Shown piece by piece: positions 7,557 to 18,037 of a stretch of DNA of 64,000 bases (position 1 is its first letter; every line of letters starts with the position of its first letter). The notes beneath the pieces are model-generated. The model saw only the letters and a list, made by a program, of their open reading frames with translations, was not told the origin of the DNA and made no database searches. Origin of the DNA: Wenzhouxiangella sp. XN201 (GTDB taxonomy: Bacteria; Pseudomonadota; Gammaproteobacteria; Xanthomonadales; Wenzhouxiangellaceae); NCBI RefSeq assembly GCF_011008905.1, contig NZ_JAAIVI010000017.1:744001-808000 (forward strand), given 5' to 3'. The position numbers and the translations under genes are program-made.

Positions 7557-9263
7557 CTAGTCTTTGAGGGTCACCGCACTGCGGAACTCGATACCGCGGT
7601 CGGTCAGGTGCAGGCTGACGGAGGTGTAGTCGTAAAACTCGGCGATGGCTTCCATTCCGGCCGACGGGTTGCTGAAGGCTTCGTCTTGTTCCATCTCCTC
7701 GAACTCGGATTCGAGCGTGGTCATGACCCGGCCCATCAACTCGGCGTAGGCAGAAAAATCGATGCCGTACCTGAGGATCGCACCGCCGCCTTCTCCCGGC
7801 TCCATCGCCTCGCCCAGGCGCTCGCGTTGACTTTCACCCACGGCGATTCCCAGGGCGCCGTCGCCCAGGCCGATGAAGGCGGGAATTCCGGCTGGAAGAT
7901 TCGGGATCACGCCTTCCGGCACGGGTTGTGGTTCTCCGCCGGGCGTGAGATCGAGTGCCGCCAGATCGGGTGAGAACATTTGCGCCATGCCGAGCATCAT
8001 CTGCGGATTGCGCATGAACAGGGCCAGCGTGCCCTGGGCTGACTCGAGCTCGAGCGACTCGCTGATTTCGAAGTCATTGAGACTGACGCGCAGGCCCTGG
8101 AAGTTGGTGACCACCGGCGGAATCGGCTGGTTGAGCGCCTGCTGCCACTCTTGGGCTTTTTCGCCGATGCTCGCAAAAGCCCGGCACTGCGGCGGATTGT
8201 TAACCCAGCCCGCGACCAGTTCGCGCGCGAAATCGCGCGTCCCGACGATGTTGAGTGCCAGGCCCAGGTCGAGCAGACCGGGCTCACCCTTGTCGAGGCT
8301 GATCGGCGTATCGGCGATGGCGCCCATGCGCTTGGCGAACGAAGCTTCGGTCTCGACCGTCACGTCGAACGCCATGGTCGACTCGTTCATCTCCGTGTAG
8401 CCGAGGCTCAGGCGTGGAAAGGTCTCGACCAGGGCGTTGAATTCCGCCCGGCAGACCGGGTCGGCGGCCATTTCGGCCAGGTTCTCGGACTCGCGGGCCG
8501 TCTGCAGCATCTCGTCGTCTTCGTCAAGCAGCAGGTTTACGACGTGTGCAAAATCAACGAACCCGCTGCCGTAGGGCATGTAGCCGCGCTCTTCGGAAAA
8601 CTGTTCGAGGTCAGCCGGATCGAATGCACGGGCCGGCTGGTCCAGATTGGCGACGCGGCGCATCAGAGCCAGGTTGTCGGGAATGATGGCGGCGGTCACG
8701 TAGCGGTCATCGTGCGAAACCGCCACGCCGACATCCCCGAGTCCGATCCAGAGCACGCGGGCGTCGTCGATGTCACGCCATTCCGGTTCGACTTCGGCCT
8801 CGCCGATAACCCGGTCGATGGTGGCCTGGAAAGCCTCTGCATCCGACAGTTGCCAGGTGACGAAGGGGAAGAGCGAGACCGCATGCACGGCCCAGCGACC
8901 GTTGGGCTCGATGCCGCGTTCGGCCAGGGCCTCGCGGCTGTCGATCTGCGCCAGTTCACGCAACAGCGCCGCGGCGGCGGGTGTCTCGTCGAGTTCGTCG
9001 GCAACTCCGTTATAGGTTTCGCGGTTGAACTCCGCCATCGAGGCCATGGGTGCCCAGAGCAGCTCGCTGAGATTTTCCGGTAGCTGTTCGGTGTTGGCAA
9101 TCAGCCAGGCGGTGTCGGCATCGATGCGGTCAAAGAGGGCATGACTGGCTGCTCCAGCGGCGCTTGACCCGGCTTCGCCGGTCGATGTGGAGTCGGCTTC
9201 GTCGCGGCCGCAGCCGGCCAGGAGCAGGGCACAAACCCCGAAAACGGCAATCTTGCGAATCAT
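7557..9263 (-). CDS. Large lipoprotein of unknown function
   Basis: This 568-residue protein has a clear lipoprotein signal (MIRKIAVFGVCALLLAGC, lipidated Cys18) followed by a low-complexity Ser/Ala/Gly linker. The rest is acidic and globular, without a domain I recognise. It has no transmembrane segments after the signal. A strong AGGAGGG ribosome site precedes the ATG and a sigma70-like promoter lies about 45-70 bp upstream. The Leu/Glu-rich body with repeated alternating strands resembles other uncharacterised large lipoproteins of gammaproteobacteria. The reading frame is secure; no function is assigned. Confidence 0.82.
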   Translation of the reverse strand: MIRKIAVFGVCALLLAGCGRDEADSTSTGEAGSSAAGAASHALFDRIDADTAWLIANTEQLPENLSELLWAPMASMAEFNRETYNGVADELDETPAAAALLRELAQIDSREALAERGIEPNGRWAVHAVSLFPFVTWQLSDAEAFQATIDRVIGEAEVEPEWRDIDDARVLWIGLGDVGVAVSHDDRYVTAAIIPDNLALMRRVANLDQPARAFDPADLEQFSEERGYMPYGSGFVDFAHVVNLLLDEDDEMLQTARESENLAEMAADPVCRAEFNALVETFPRLSLGYTEMNESTMAFDVTVETEASFAKRMGAIADTPISLDKGEPGLLDLGLALNIVGTRDFARELVAGWVNNPPQCRAFASIGEKAQEWQQALNQPIPPVVTNFQGLRVSLNDFEISESLELESAQGTLALFMRNPQMMLGMAQMFSPDLAALDLTPGGEPQPVPEGVIPNLPAGIPAFIGLGDGALGIAVGESQRERLGEAMEPGEGGGAILRYGIDFSAYAELMGRVMTTLESEFEEMEQDEAFSNPSAGMEAIAEFYDYTSVSLHLTDRGIEFRSAVTLKD

Positions 9264-9304
9264 GTTCGATCCCTCCTAGGGGGATGGGTGGTCTCGTGGT
9301 AATA

Positions 9305-9333
9305 GTGTTATACAACACCAACACACTTGTCAA
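9305..9333 (-). promoter_or_regulatory. Sigma70-type promoter for the large lipoprotein gene
   Basis: On the minus strand TTGACA (9328-9333) is a perfect -35. A -10 of TAACAC at 17 bp spacing, or TATAAC at 15 bp, follows at 9305-9312. It lies about 42 bp upstream of the lipoprotein ATG at 9263. This is read by eye only. Confidence 0.6.
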
Positions 9334-9349
9334 GTTTTTTGGATTGGCA

Positions 9350-9380
9350 TGTTGGCCGGTTCGCTAGTTGCTCGTTAGCT
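9350..9380. repeat. Partial GGTTNGCT 8-bp array
   Basis: Four adjoining degenerate units (TGTTGGCC, GGTTCGCT, AGTTGCTC, GTTAGCT) match the 8-bp unit of the array at 701-881. They lie between the lipoprotein promoter and the end of pntB. Immediately beyond are two small palindromes (CTGGATC/GATCCAG near 9415-9431 and an AACCC-based stem over the pntB stop), which may act as a pntB terminator. Confidence 0.6.
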
Positions 9381-9446
9381 GTATGCCGTAGTTTCCGTCC
9401 TGTGGCGATGTGCCCTGGATCAGCGATCCAGAACCCGGGTTGTCAT

Positions 9447-10844
9447 TCAACCCAGGGACTTCACGCCGCTGATCAAGGCTTGCGCCACCTTCTGGGCGTC
9501 ACCGTAGAGCATGCGGGTGTTTTCCTCGAAGAACAGCAGGTTTTCGATGCCCGAAAAGCCGGTGCCCTGGCCGCGCTTGATGACGATGCAGTTCTTGGCA
9601 CGGTCGGCGTCCAGGATCGGCATGCCGTGGATCGGGCTGCTTGGGTCCTTGCGTGCGGCCGGGTTGACCACGTCGTTGGCACCGATCACCAGCGCGACAT
9701 CCGTGGTCGGGAACTGGGCGTTGATGTCTTCCAGGTCGTGGATGACATCGTAGGGCACGCCGGCCTCGGCCAGCAGCACGTTCATGTGGCCGGGCATGCG
9801 CCCCGCGACCGGGTGAATGGCGAAACTTACCTTTACGCCGCGGGCGGTCAGCAGTTCGGTCAACTCCCAGATCTTGTGCTGTGCCTGGGCCACGGCCATG
9901 CCGTAGCCGGGAATGATGATGACCTTCTCCGCGTAGGCCATCTGGATGGCAGCGTCGGTGGCGTCGATTGACTTCATCTCGCCGCTGGCTGCCGCACCGG
10001 CAGCGTCCTCGTCAGCCTTGCCGAAGCCGGCGAAGAGCACGTTCGAAAGCGGGCGGTTCATGGCCTTGGCCATCAACTGGGTCAGCAGGGAGCCGGCCGC
10101 ACCGACGACGATGCCGGCGATCATCATCGCAGGATTCTGCAGTACGTAACCCTCGAAGCCGACCGCCAGGCCGGTCAGGGCGTTGTAGAGCGAAATCACC
10201 ACCGGCATGTCGGCGCCGCCGATGGGTACGGTGATCAGCAGGCCGGCGAGCAGGGCGAAGGCGAAGAAAGCGATCAGCACGCCCGTGGAGGCACCCTGAA
10301 CGACCAGAACCGCACCCAGCACCACGGTCGTGACGAACACCAGCAAGTTGAGTATCTGCTGTCCGCTAAAGCGCCAGGTCTTGCGCATCCAGCCCTGAAG
10401 CTTGGCAAAAGCGATCAGCGAACCGGTAAACGCGATCGAGCCGATAATGCCGCCGAGCACGGCCAGTATGATCGTGGCCAGGTCCATGGTGACCGCGCCG
10501 CTTGATGCCTTGAGCAGTTCAACGCCGGCGATGGCTGCTGCTGCGCCGCCGCCCATGCCGTTGTAGAGCGCGATCATCTGCGGCATGTCGGTCATGGCCA
10601 CACGCTTGGCTGTCCACCAGGCGGCCACCGAGCCGATGGCGATGGCGACGATCATCAGGGCGTAGTTGCCCTTGACCTCCGGGTGGACAAAAGTGACCAG
10701 GACGGCGACCAGCATGGCCGCGCCCGACCACAGGATGCCGCGCCGGGCGGTGACCGGCGAACTCATGGCCTTCAGGCCGTAGATGAACATCACCGCGGCG
10801 ATGAAATAGGCGGCGGGAATGATGAAGTCGAGTGCGGAGGTCAT
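9447..10844 (-). CDS. pntB: NAD(P) transhydrogenase subunit beta
   Basis: At 465 residues it matches the usual PntB length. The N-terminal two-thirds are membrane-spanning helices forming half of the proton channel, with the conserved MIALYNGMGGGAAAA region. The C-terminal domain III binds NADP(H), with VIIPGYGMAVAQAQH and VALVIGANDVVNPAA. The complex uses the proton gradient to reduce NADP+ with NADH. It is the last gene of pntAA-pntAB-pntB, starting 3 bp after pntAB. Confidence 0.96.
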   Translation of the reverse strand: MTSALDFIIPAAYFIAAVMFIYGLKAMSSPVTARRGILWSGAAMLVAVLVTFVHPEVKGNYALMIVAIAIGSVAAWWTAKRVAMTDMPQMIALYNGMGGGAAAAIAGVELLKASSGAVTMDLATIILAVLGGIIGSIAFTGSLIAFAKLQGWMRKTWRFSGQQILNLLVFVTTVVLGAVLVVQGASTGVLIAFFAFALLAGLLITVPIGGADMPVVISLYNALTGLAVGFEGYVLQNPAMMIAGIVVGAAGSLLTQLMAKAMNRPLSNVLFAGFGKADEDAAGAAASGEMKSIDATDAAIQMAYAEKVIIIPGYGMAVAQAQHKIWELTELLTARGVKVSFAIHPVAGRMPGHMNVLLAEAGVPYDVIHDLEDINAQFPTTDVALVIGANDVVNPAARKDPSSPIHGMPILDADRAKNCIVIKRGQGTGFSGIENLLFFEENTRMLYGDAQKVAQALISGVKSLG

Positions 10845-10847
10845 CGT

Positions 10848-11138
10848 TTATTCCTTCTTCCGGCCGGTGGAACTGAACATCTCCAGCATGCGTTCGGTGA
10901 CCACGTAGCCGCCGACGACGTTGCCTGCTGCCAGCACGACGGCGATGAAGCCGACGATGATCTCCGCTGAGGTGTCGGCCATGCCCAGGATGACCATGGC
11001 GCCGACGAGCACAATGCCGTGGATGAAGTTCGATCCCGACATCAGCGGGGTGTGCAGAATCGACGGCACCCGCGAGATCACCTCGACCCCGGTAAATGCC
11101 GCCAGCATGAAGATATAAAGTGCGACCCAGCCTTCCAT
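10848..11138 (-). CDS. pntAB: NAD(P) transhydrogenase subunit alpha, membrane part
   Basis: This 96-residue protein with three or four membrane helices corresponds to the C-terminal membrane segment of E. coli PntA. Here it is a separate gene, as in the three-subunit enzymes of Rhodospirillum type. The LMSGSNFIHGIVLVGAM and VVLAAGNVVGGYVVTERML stretches are typical. The ATG at 11138 has a GGAGT ribosome site. Longer upstream codons in frame fall inside the repeat element and are rejected. Confidence 0.92.
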   Translation of the reverse strand: MEGWVALYIFMLAAFTGVEVISRVPSILHTPLMSGSNFIHGIVLVGAMVILGMADTSAEIIVGFIAVVLAAGNVVGGYVVTERMLEMFSSTGRKKE

Positions 11139-11160
11139 GGCTACTCCCGATTGAGCGTTA

Positions 11161-11314
11161 ATTTGGAACCGCAGATGAACGCAGATGAACACAGATCAAA
11201 ATAAAGAATACGCGCATGCGGTGCTAACTGCCCGGATTGGCACGCACCTTCATCCAGTGTCTGAATCATTCAATCTGCATTTATCCGCGTTTATCCGCGT
11301 TCATCTGCGGTTAT
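11161..11314. repeat. Inverted-repeat element inside the pnt operon (unit CGCAGATGAA)
   Basis: The left arm has three 10-bp units (CGCAGATGAA type, 11167-11196). The right arm has three complementary units at 11279-11312. A 16-bp core, AACCGCAGATGAACGC (11167-11182 and complement 11297-11312), is perfect. The roughly 85-bp interior has no open frame of note. The element fills the whole gap between pntAA and pntAB. It resembles the arms of the GxxExxY element at 26.0-26.5 kb. Confidence 0.88.
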
Positions 11315-12436
11315 CTAATCCTTTTCAAGAAACTTGTCGTGAACGATCGCGCCGTCGTGCGCCAGCAGGCAGCCGGCGATGACGTCGTCTTCGGTGTCGA
11401 CCTTCAGCCCGCCTTCCTCGTCGATCAGCAGCTTGATCAGGTTGTGGAGGTTGCGGGCGTACATTTCCGAGGCGTGCAGCGGCGCGCGACTGGGCAGGTT
11501 GGTCGGACCGTTGACCAGCACGCCGCCGTGATTGACCGTCTCGCCGGCCTTTGTCAGTTCGCAGTTGCCGCCGGTCTCGGCGGCCAGGTCGACGATCACG
11601 CTGCCCGGGGCCATATCGTCGACCATTTCCCGAGTGATGATTTTCGGCGCAGGGCGGCCGGGAATGGCGGCGGTGCTGATTACCGCGTCGGCTTTCGCCA
11701 GGTGCTTGGCCAGCGCATCGGCCTGCTGCTGACGTTCCTCGTCGGTCAGCTCACGCGCGTAGCCGCCTTCCGTCTCGGCATCCACACCGGTATCGATCAT
11801 CTTTGCCCCCAGGGACTCGACCTGTTCGCGTGCCGCGGCGCGAATATCGTAAGCCTCGACCTGAGCGCCCAGGCGCCGGGCCGTGGCAATGGCCTGCAGG
11901 CCGGCCACACCGGCGCCGATGACGACGACCTTGGCCGGGCGCAGCGTGCCCGCGGCGGTGGTCAGCATCGGGAAAATTCTCGGTGCGATGTCCGCGGCGA
12001 TGATCACCGCCTTGTAGCCGGCGATGGTGGCCTGTGAAGAAAGCACATCCATGGCCTGGGCGCGGCTGATGCGCGGCACCAGTTCCATCGCGATCAGCGA
12101 CAGGCCCTGTTTGGCCGCCGTCTCGAGCGCGTCGAAGTCCTGGTACGGCGAGAGCTGGCCGATGACGACGCTGCCCTGGCCGAGTTTCTCGAGCACCTCC
12201 GGTTCGGGGCGTCGTACGGACAGGAGGATCTGGCACTTTCCGGCCAGTTCAGCGACATCCTCGACGATGGTGCACTCGCCCCAGCTGTCGTCCGGATGGC
12301 CGGATTCAGTGCCGGCGCCGGCCTGCACGAGCACTTGGTGCCCGTCGGCAACAAGCTTGGCGGCGGTGGGTGGATCCAGCGCCACGCGGCGTTCGCCAGG
12401 CGCGGTTTCCCGGACAATACCGATCTTGAGCGTCAT
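11315..12436 (-). CDS. pntAA: NAD(P) transhydrogenase subunit alpha, NAD-binding part
   Basis: This 373-residue soluble subunit (domain I) resembles alanine dehydrogenase. IGIVRETAPGERRVALDP at the N-terminus and the Rossmann loop VVVIGAGVAGLQA near residue 170 bind NAD(H). It works with pntAB and pntB in the cytoplasmic membrane. The ATG at 12436 gives the standard start (MTLKIGIVRE). It leads the operon and is divergent from the alkaline phosphatase gene. A repeat element separates it from pntAB. Confidence 0.95.
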   Translation of the reverse strand: MTLKIGIVRETAPGERRVALDPPTAAKLVADGHQVLVQAGAGTESGHPDDSWGECTIVEDVAELAGKCQILLSVRRPEPEVLEKLGQGSVVIGQLSPYQDFDALETAAKQGLSLIAMELVPRISRAQAMDVLSSQATIAGYKAVIIAADIAPRIFPMLTTAAGTLRPAKVVVIGAGVAGLQAIATARRLGAQVEAYDIRAAAREQVESLGAKMIDTGVDAETEGGYARELTDEERQQQADALAKHLAKADAVISTAAIPGRPAPKIITREMVDDMAPGSVIVDLAAETGGNCELTKAGETVNHGGVLVNGPTNLPSRAPLHASEMYARNLHNLIKLLIDEEGGLKVDTEDDVIAGCLLAHDGAIVHDKFLEKD

Positions 12437-12560
12437 GGGATTCCCTTCGAATATCTGTCGATGAGTGTAGCCGGTCACAAGCGGCTTGTTCAATTGAGAT
12501 TTGGTTTCAGTCCGTCACTTCGCAATCTCATCGAAATATGGATGAATTAAACTCGACACC

Positions 12561-14144
12561 ATGAACACCATGACTTTATCCCGCATTTCTTTCGCCCTTT
12601 CCGCTCTGATCTTCGCCGCCGGCGCCGTGGCCGACGAGAGCCCGGCCCAGTGGTATGAGCATGGAAAGACCTTGATTGCCGAACGCCGCGCCGCCCTGAA
12701 CGATCCGGGCGAGGCGCGTAACGTCATCCTGTTCATTGGTGACGGCATGAGCCTGACCACGGTCGCCGCTTCGCGCATTCTCGAGGGGCAGATGCGCGGT
12801 GAGAGCGGCGAGGCCAACACGCTTCATTTCGAGCGGTTCCGCCATACCGGCCTGGCGAAGACCTATAACACCAACCAGCAAACGCCGGATTCGGCCGGAA
12901 CGATGACGGCCATGGTTACCGGCGTGAAGAGTTTTGCCGGGGCGATATCCGTCGATCAGAACGCCAGTCGCGCGAACTGTGCCTCCATGGCCGGCAACGA
13001 GCGGGCGTCACTGCTCGACCTGGCCAAACTCAGCGGACTCAAGACCGGTATCGTGACCACCACCCGAATCACCCACGCCACACCGGCAACCCTGTATGCC
13101 CGCTCGGTCGACCGCGGATGGGAAACCGACAAGGGAATTCCGCCGTCGCAGCGGGATGCCGGGTGCCGCGATATTGCCAGGCAGCTGATCGAGTACAGCC
13201 CCGGGCCGATCGACGTGGTCCTCGGCGGCGGTCGCAGGGCTTTCCTGCCCACCGAGGAGAACGATCCGGAGGATCCGGATCAGCGCGGTCATCGCGGTGA
13301 CGGTCGCAACTTGATAGCCGAATGGCAGGCCCTGCACGAGAACGGCCACTACGTCTGGAACGCCGAGGGCTTCGACGCCCTGCCGGACGCCACCGACGGC
13401 CCGGTGCTGGGCTTGTTCGCCCCAAGCCACATGAATTACGAGCATGATCGGCCAGAAGATATCGCCGGCGAGCCCTCCCTGGCCGAGATGACGGCCAAGT
13501 CGCTGCAATTGCTGGACGACGAAGAGCGCGGATTCTTCCTGATGGTCGAGGGCGGGCGCATCGATCATGCGCATCACGCCAATAACGCCTGGCGGGCCCT
13601 GACCGATGCCATCGCCTTCGCGGAAGCCGTCAGACGCGCCGACGAGATGACCGGCGAGGACACGTTGATCATCGTCACCGCCGATCATGGCCACGCGCTG
13701 ACCTTCGGCGGCTACGGCAAGCGCGGCAACCCGATCGCCGGGTTGGCCGACCGTCCGAGCCGGGACGGGGGAGAGCCGCGCCTGATGCGCGACGACAACG
13801 ACAGGCCCATAACCGTTCTGGGCTATTCGAACGGCCCGGGCTACCGCGGCGGTGAACGGCCCGATTTCGACGAAGTCGATCCGCGTGATCCCGATTACCG
13901 GCAGGAGTCGGCCGTGGGCCTGTGGTCGGCCACGCACTCCGGTGAGGATGTTCCGGTTTACGCCAAGGGTCCGGGTGCGGCCGTCCTCTACGGCGTATTC
14001 GAGCAAAACGTCATTTTCCATACCATCGTCCAGGCGATGCCGCCCCTGCGGGACATGGCCGGATCCCTGGCCGGCGAGAACGATCTGCCCGACTGGTCGA
14101 AGCTGCTTTGCCAAGCCGCAAACGCCGAGACGTCGGACTGCTGA
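12561..14144 (+). CDS. Alkaline phosphatase (PhoA family), exported
   Basis: This 527-residue protein has a signal peptide (cleavage near GAVADES). The PhoA metal and catalytic motifs are all present: ILFIGDGMSL (metal Asp), TPDSAGTMTAMVTG (nucleophilic Ser), TTTRITHATPA, VEGGRIDHAHHAN and VTADHGHALTFGG. It hydrolyses phosphomonoesters in the periplasm or outside the cell with zinc and magnesium. ATG 12561 and ATG 12570 are both possible starts, and neither has a strong ribosome site. The DSAGT active site is closer to the animal/Gram-positive subtype than to E. coli PhoA. Confidence 0.93.
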   Translation: MNTMTLSRISFALSALIFAAGAVADESPAQWYEHGKTLIAERRAALNDPGEARNVILFIGDGMSLTTVAASRILEGQMRGESGEANTLHFERFRHTGLAKTYNTNQQTPDSAGTMTAMVTGVKSFAGAISVDQNASRANCASMAGNERASLLDLAKLSGLKTGIVTTTRITHATPATLYARSVDRGWETDKGIPPSQRDAGCRDIARQLIEYSPGPIDVVLGGGRRAFLPTEENDPEDPDQRGHRGDGRNLIAEWQALHENGHYVWNAEGFDALPDATDGPVLGLFAPSHMNYEHDRPEDIAGEPSLAEMTAKSLQLLDDEERGFFLMVEGGRIDHAHHANNAWRALTDAIAFAEAVRRADEMTGEDTLIIVTADHGHALTFGGYGKRGNPIAGLADRPSRDGGEPRLMRDDNDRPITVLGYSNGPGYRGGERPDFDEVDPRDPDYRQESAVGLWSATHSGEDVPVYAKGPGAAVLYGVFEQNVIFHTIVQAMPPLRDMAGSLAGENDLPDWSKLLCQAANAETSDC

Positions 14145-14353
14145 CGGTCAAGCCTGGCGTCGCACGCCGGGCGACGCGGTCCATCCCGGCAGGCCGCCTT
14201 CCCCAGGCTTGCCGCACTCCCGACATGGCGAGCCAGATCCCGACGGATTCAAGCTCGTCAGCCCCGATCCGGGAAACCCTTCACGGCTTGATCATGGCCC
14301 GAGCGTAGCGTGGACCCTGCAGGAAGGGGCCACTCACGTTCGGAGGTAACATC

Positions 14354-15778
14354 ATGAAATATTCAAGACTCGCAGCCTTGGCGGCAATCATTCCGCTCGC
14401 GGCTGCCCAGACATTCGCAGCGGATCATCTCGATTCGCCCCTCGTCCAGAACGATCCGGCAGCCGACATCAATGACGTGTACGCCTTCGTTAATCCCAAC
14501 GACGCATCCGAGCTCGTAATGCTCAAGACCGTGGTGCCGGTCGCGTCGGTCGATTCGAGATTCTCCGATGCCGTCGACTACGAATTCCACGTCGACAACG
14601 GTTCCAGCAGCGCCACGATCACTTGTACTTTCGACGGCGACGGCGTCCGGGTTCATTGTGCGGGCCCCGGCGGCCTGAAGGCTGAAACCGGACTCAATCA
14701 AATCGGCATGGGCGACGGAATGCGCGTGTGGATCGGTCTGGCCGACGATGCTTTCTTTTTCGACCTGGAGGCATTCAACCAGACGGTTGCCACGCTCGCA
14801 CCCCAGTTCACCGATCCGGGTACGGATTTTTTCGCCAATCTCAATACGCTGGTTCTGGCTGTCGGCATCGACAGCGACCGGCTGACGGATAATGGCGCCA
14901 ACAATACGCTCCAAATCTATGCCTCCACCGACCGGGTGGGCAACACGGGTGCCGACGGCAGCTTCACAGGCTCGTTCTTCGACGCGGACAACTCCGGGCA
15001 CGGAATGACGCTGCAAGTTCTCTCGCCCTCCAGCGATGGCGGGCCCAAGCGTCTGTATGCGATCTGGGACGTCTATTCGCCTGATGGGACACCCCGCTAT
15101 CTTACTGGTGTCGCGCCGATCGAAGGCGGAACCGCCGAGATCCAGGCATTTGAAACATCGGATGGCGCCTTTCCGCCTGAATTTTTCGGAGACGGTCCGA
15201 CTGTGTCCGAGTGGGGTACGCTCAGCTTCGAGTTCGACGGCTGTAGTTCCGCAACGATGGGCTACGACGGCGTCGACGGTCAGGGCACGATCGACTGGCA
15301 GCGCCTGACTTCGATTGATGGCGTGGGCTGCCAATTTCTTAGCGGTGGCCAGATCGACCGCATGGGGCGGCCTGCGATCAACACAGCACTGATCGATCTG
15401 CTCGAAGACACCGGTCTGAAGGATCAGTACAACCGGTCGGAAGATCCTGCCGATTGGTCGCAGTTCACGGCCGAGATCCAGTCGAATCTCGAAGCGCTGG
15501 ACACGCTGGACGGCGAAACCGGTAATACCGTGCTGCCTCCGACCGATCTGGCGCCCGTACTCGCCGACGATCGCCTGATCGTGGACGCATCCATTCCCGA
15601 GTGCGACGCCTACCTGGCGGTCGAACTGGGCGTCGCCGGCCAGTGCGGCGGCCGCACGCTCAGCCGCGACGTGATCGACGACACGCTGGGTGCTGTCGTC
15701 GGTCCGGGAGTGAGCGACTTCGTCGGCTTCAGTAGCGAACTGCGTGACGCGTTCCCGTTCGTCGCGCTTCCGAACTGA
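14354..15778 (+). CDS. DUF4331 protein with an inserted secreted-repeat module
   Basis: This 474-residue exported protein has a signal peptide ending near TFAADHLDSP. DUF4331 features are seen at both ends: HLDSPLVQNDPAADINDVYAF at the N-terminus and DRMGRPAINTALI near residue 335. Between them, about residues 202-326, is a separate module (GSFFDADNSGHG ... WGTLSFEFDGC ... GC). The same module occurs twice in the protein at 52648-54078. An AGGAGGT-like ribosome site precedes the ATG. The gene is followed by a TPR protein on the same strand. Function is unknown. Confidence 0.85.
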   Translation: MKYSRLAALAAIIPLAAAQTFAADHLDSPLVQNDPAADINDVYAFVNPNDASELVMLKTVVPVASVDSRFSDAVDYEFHVDNGSSSATITCTFDGDGVRVHCAGPGGLKAETGLNQIGMGDGMRVWIGLADDAFFFDLEAFNQTVATLAPQFTDPGTDFFANLNTLVLAVGIDSDRLTDNGANNTLQIYASTDRVGNTGADGSFTGSFFDADNSGHGMTLQVLSPSSDGGPKRLYAIWDVYSPDGTPRYLTGVAPIEGGTAEIQAFETSDGAFPPEFFGDGPTVSEWGTLSFEFDGCSSATMGYDGVDGQGTIDWQRLTSIDGVGCQFLSGGQIDRMGRPAINTALIDLLEDTGLKDQYNRSEDPADWSQFTAEIQSNLEALDTLDGETGNTVLPPTDLAPVLADDRLIVDASIPECDAYLAVELGVAGQCGGRTLSRDVIDDTLGAVVGPGVSDFVGFSSELRDAFPFVALPN

Positions 15779-15902
15779 TTCCGATCCATCCTTGCAACGA
15801 AATCGGAACACATAACCCTGGCGCCGGACCGAACCGGTCCGGCGCCGTTCGCCGTGTGGCCCACCAGGCCTGGCCTTCGGACTGAACGTTCGGGAGAATC
15901 TC

Positions 15903-17954
<2,052 letters not shown>

Positions 17955-18037
17955 TTATCCTCCCAGCCCTGGGTAGGGCCGGGGCCTCCACGACCAAGTC
18001 ACGGGCACGCGCCGTGGCGACAAGGAAAACGGACCGG

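Noticed and set aside
13008-14114. 368-codon open frame on the minus strand
   Set aside because: Antisense to the alkaline phosphatase, whose catalytic motifs are all intact on the plus strand.
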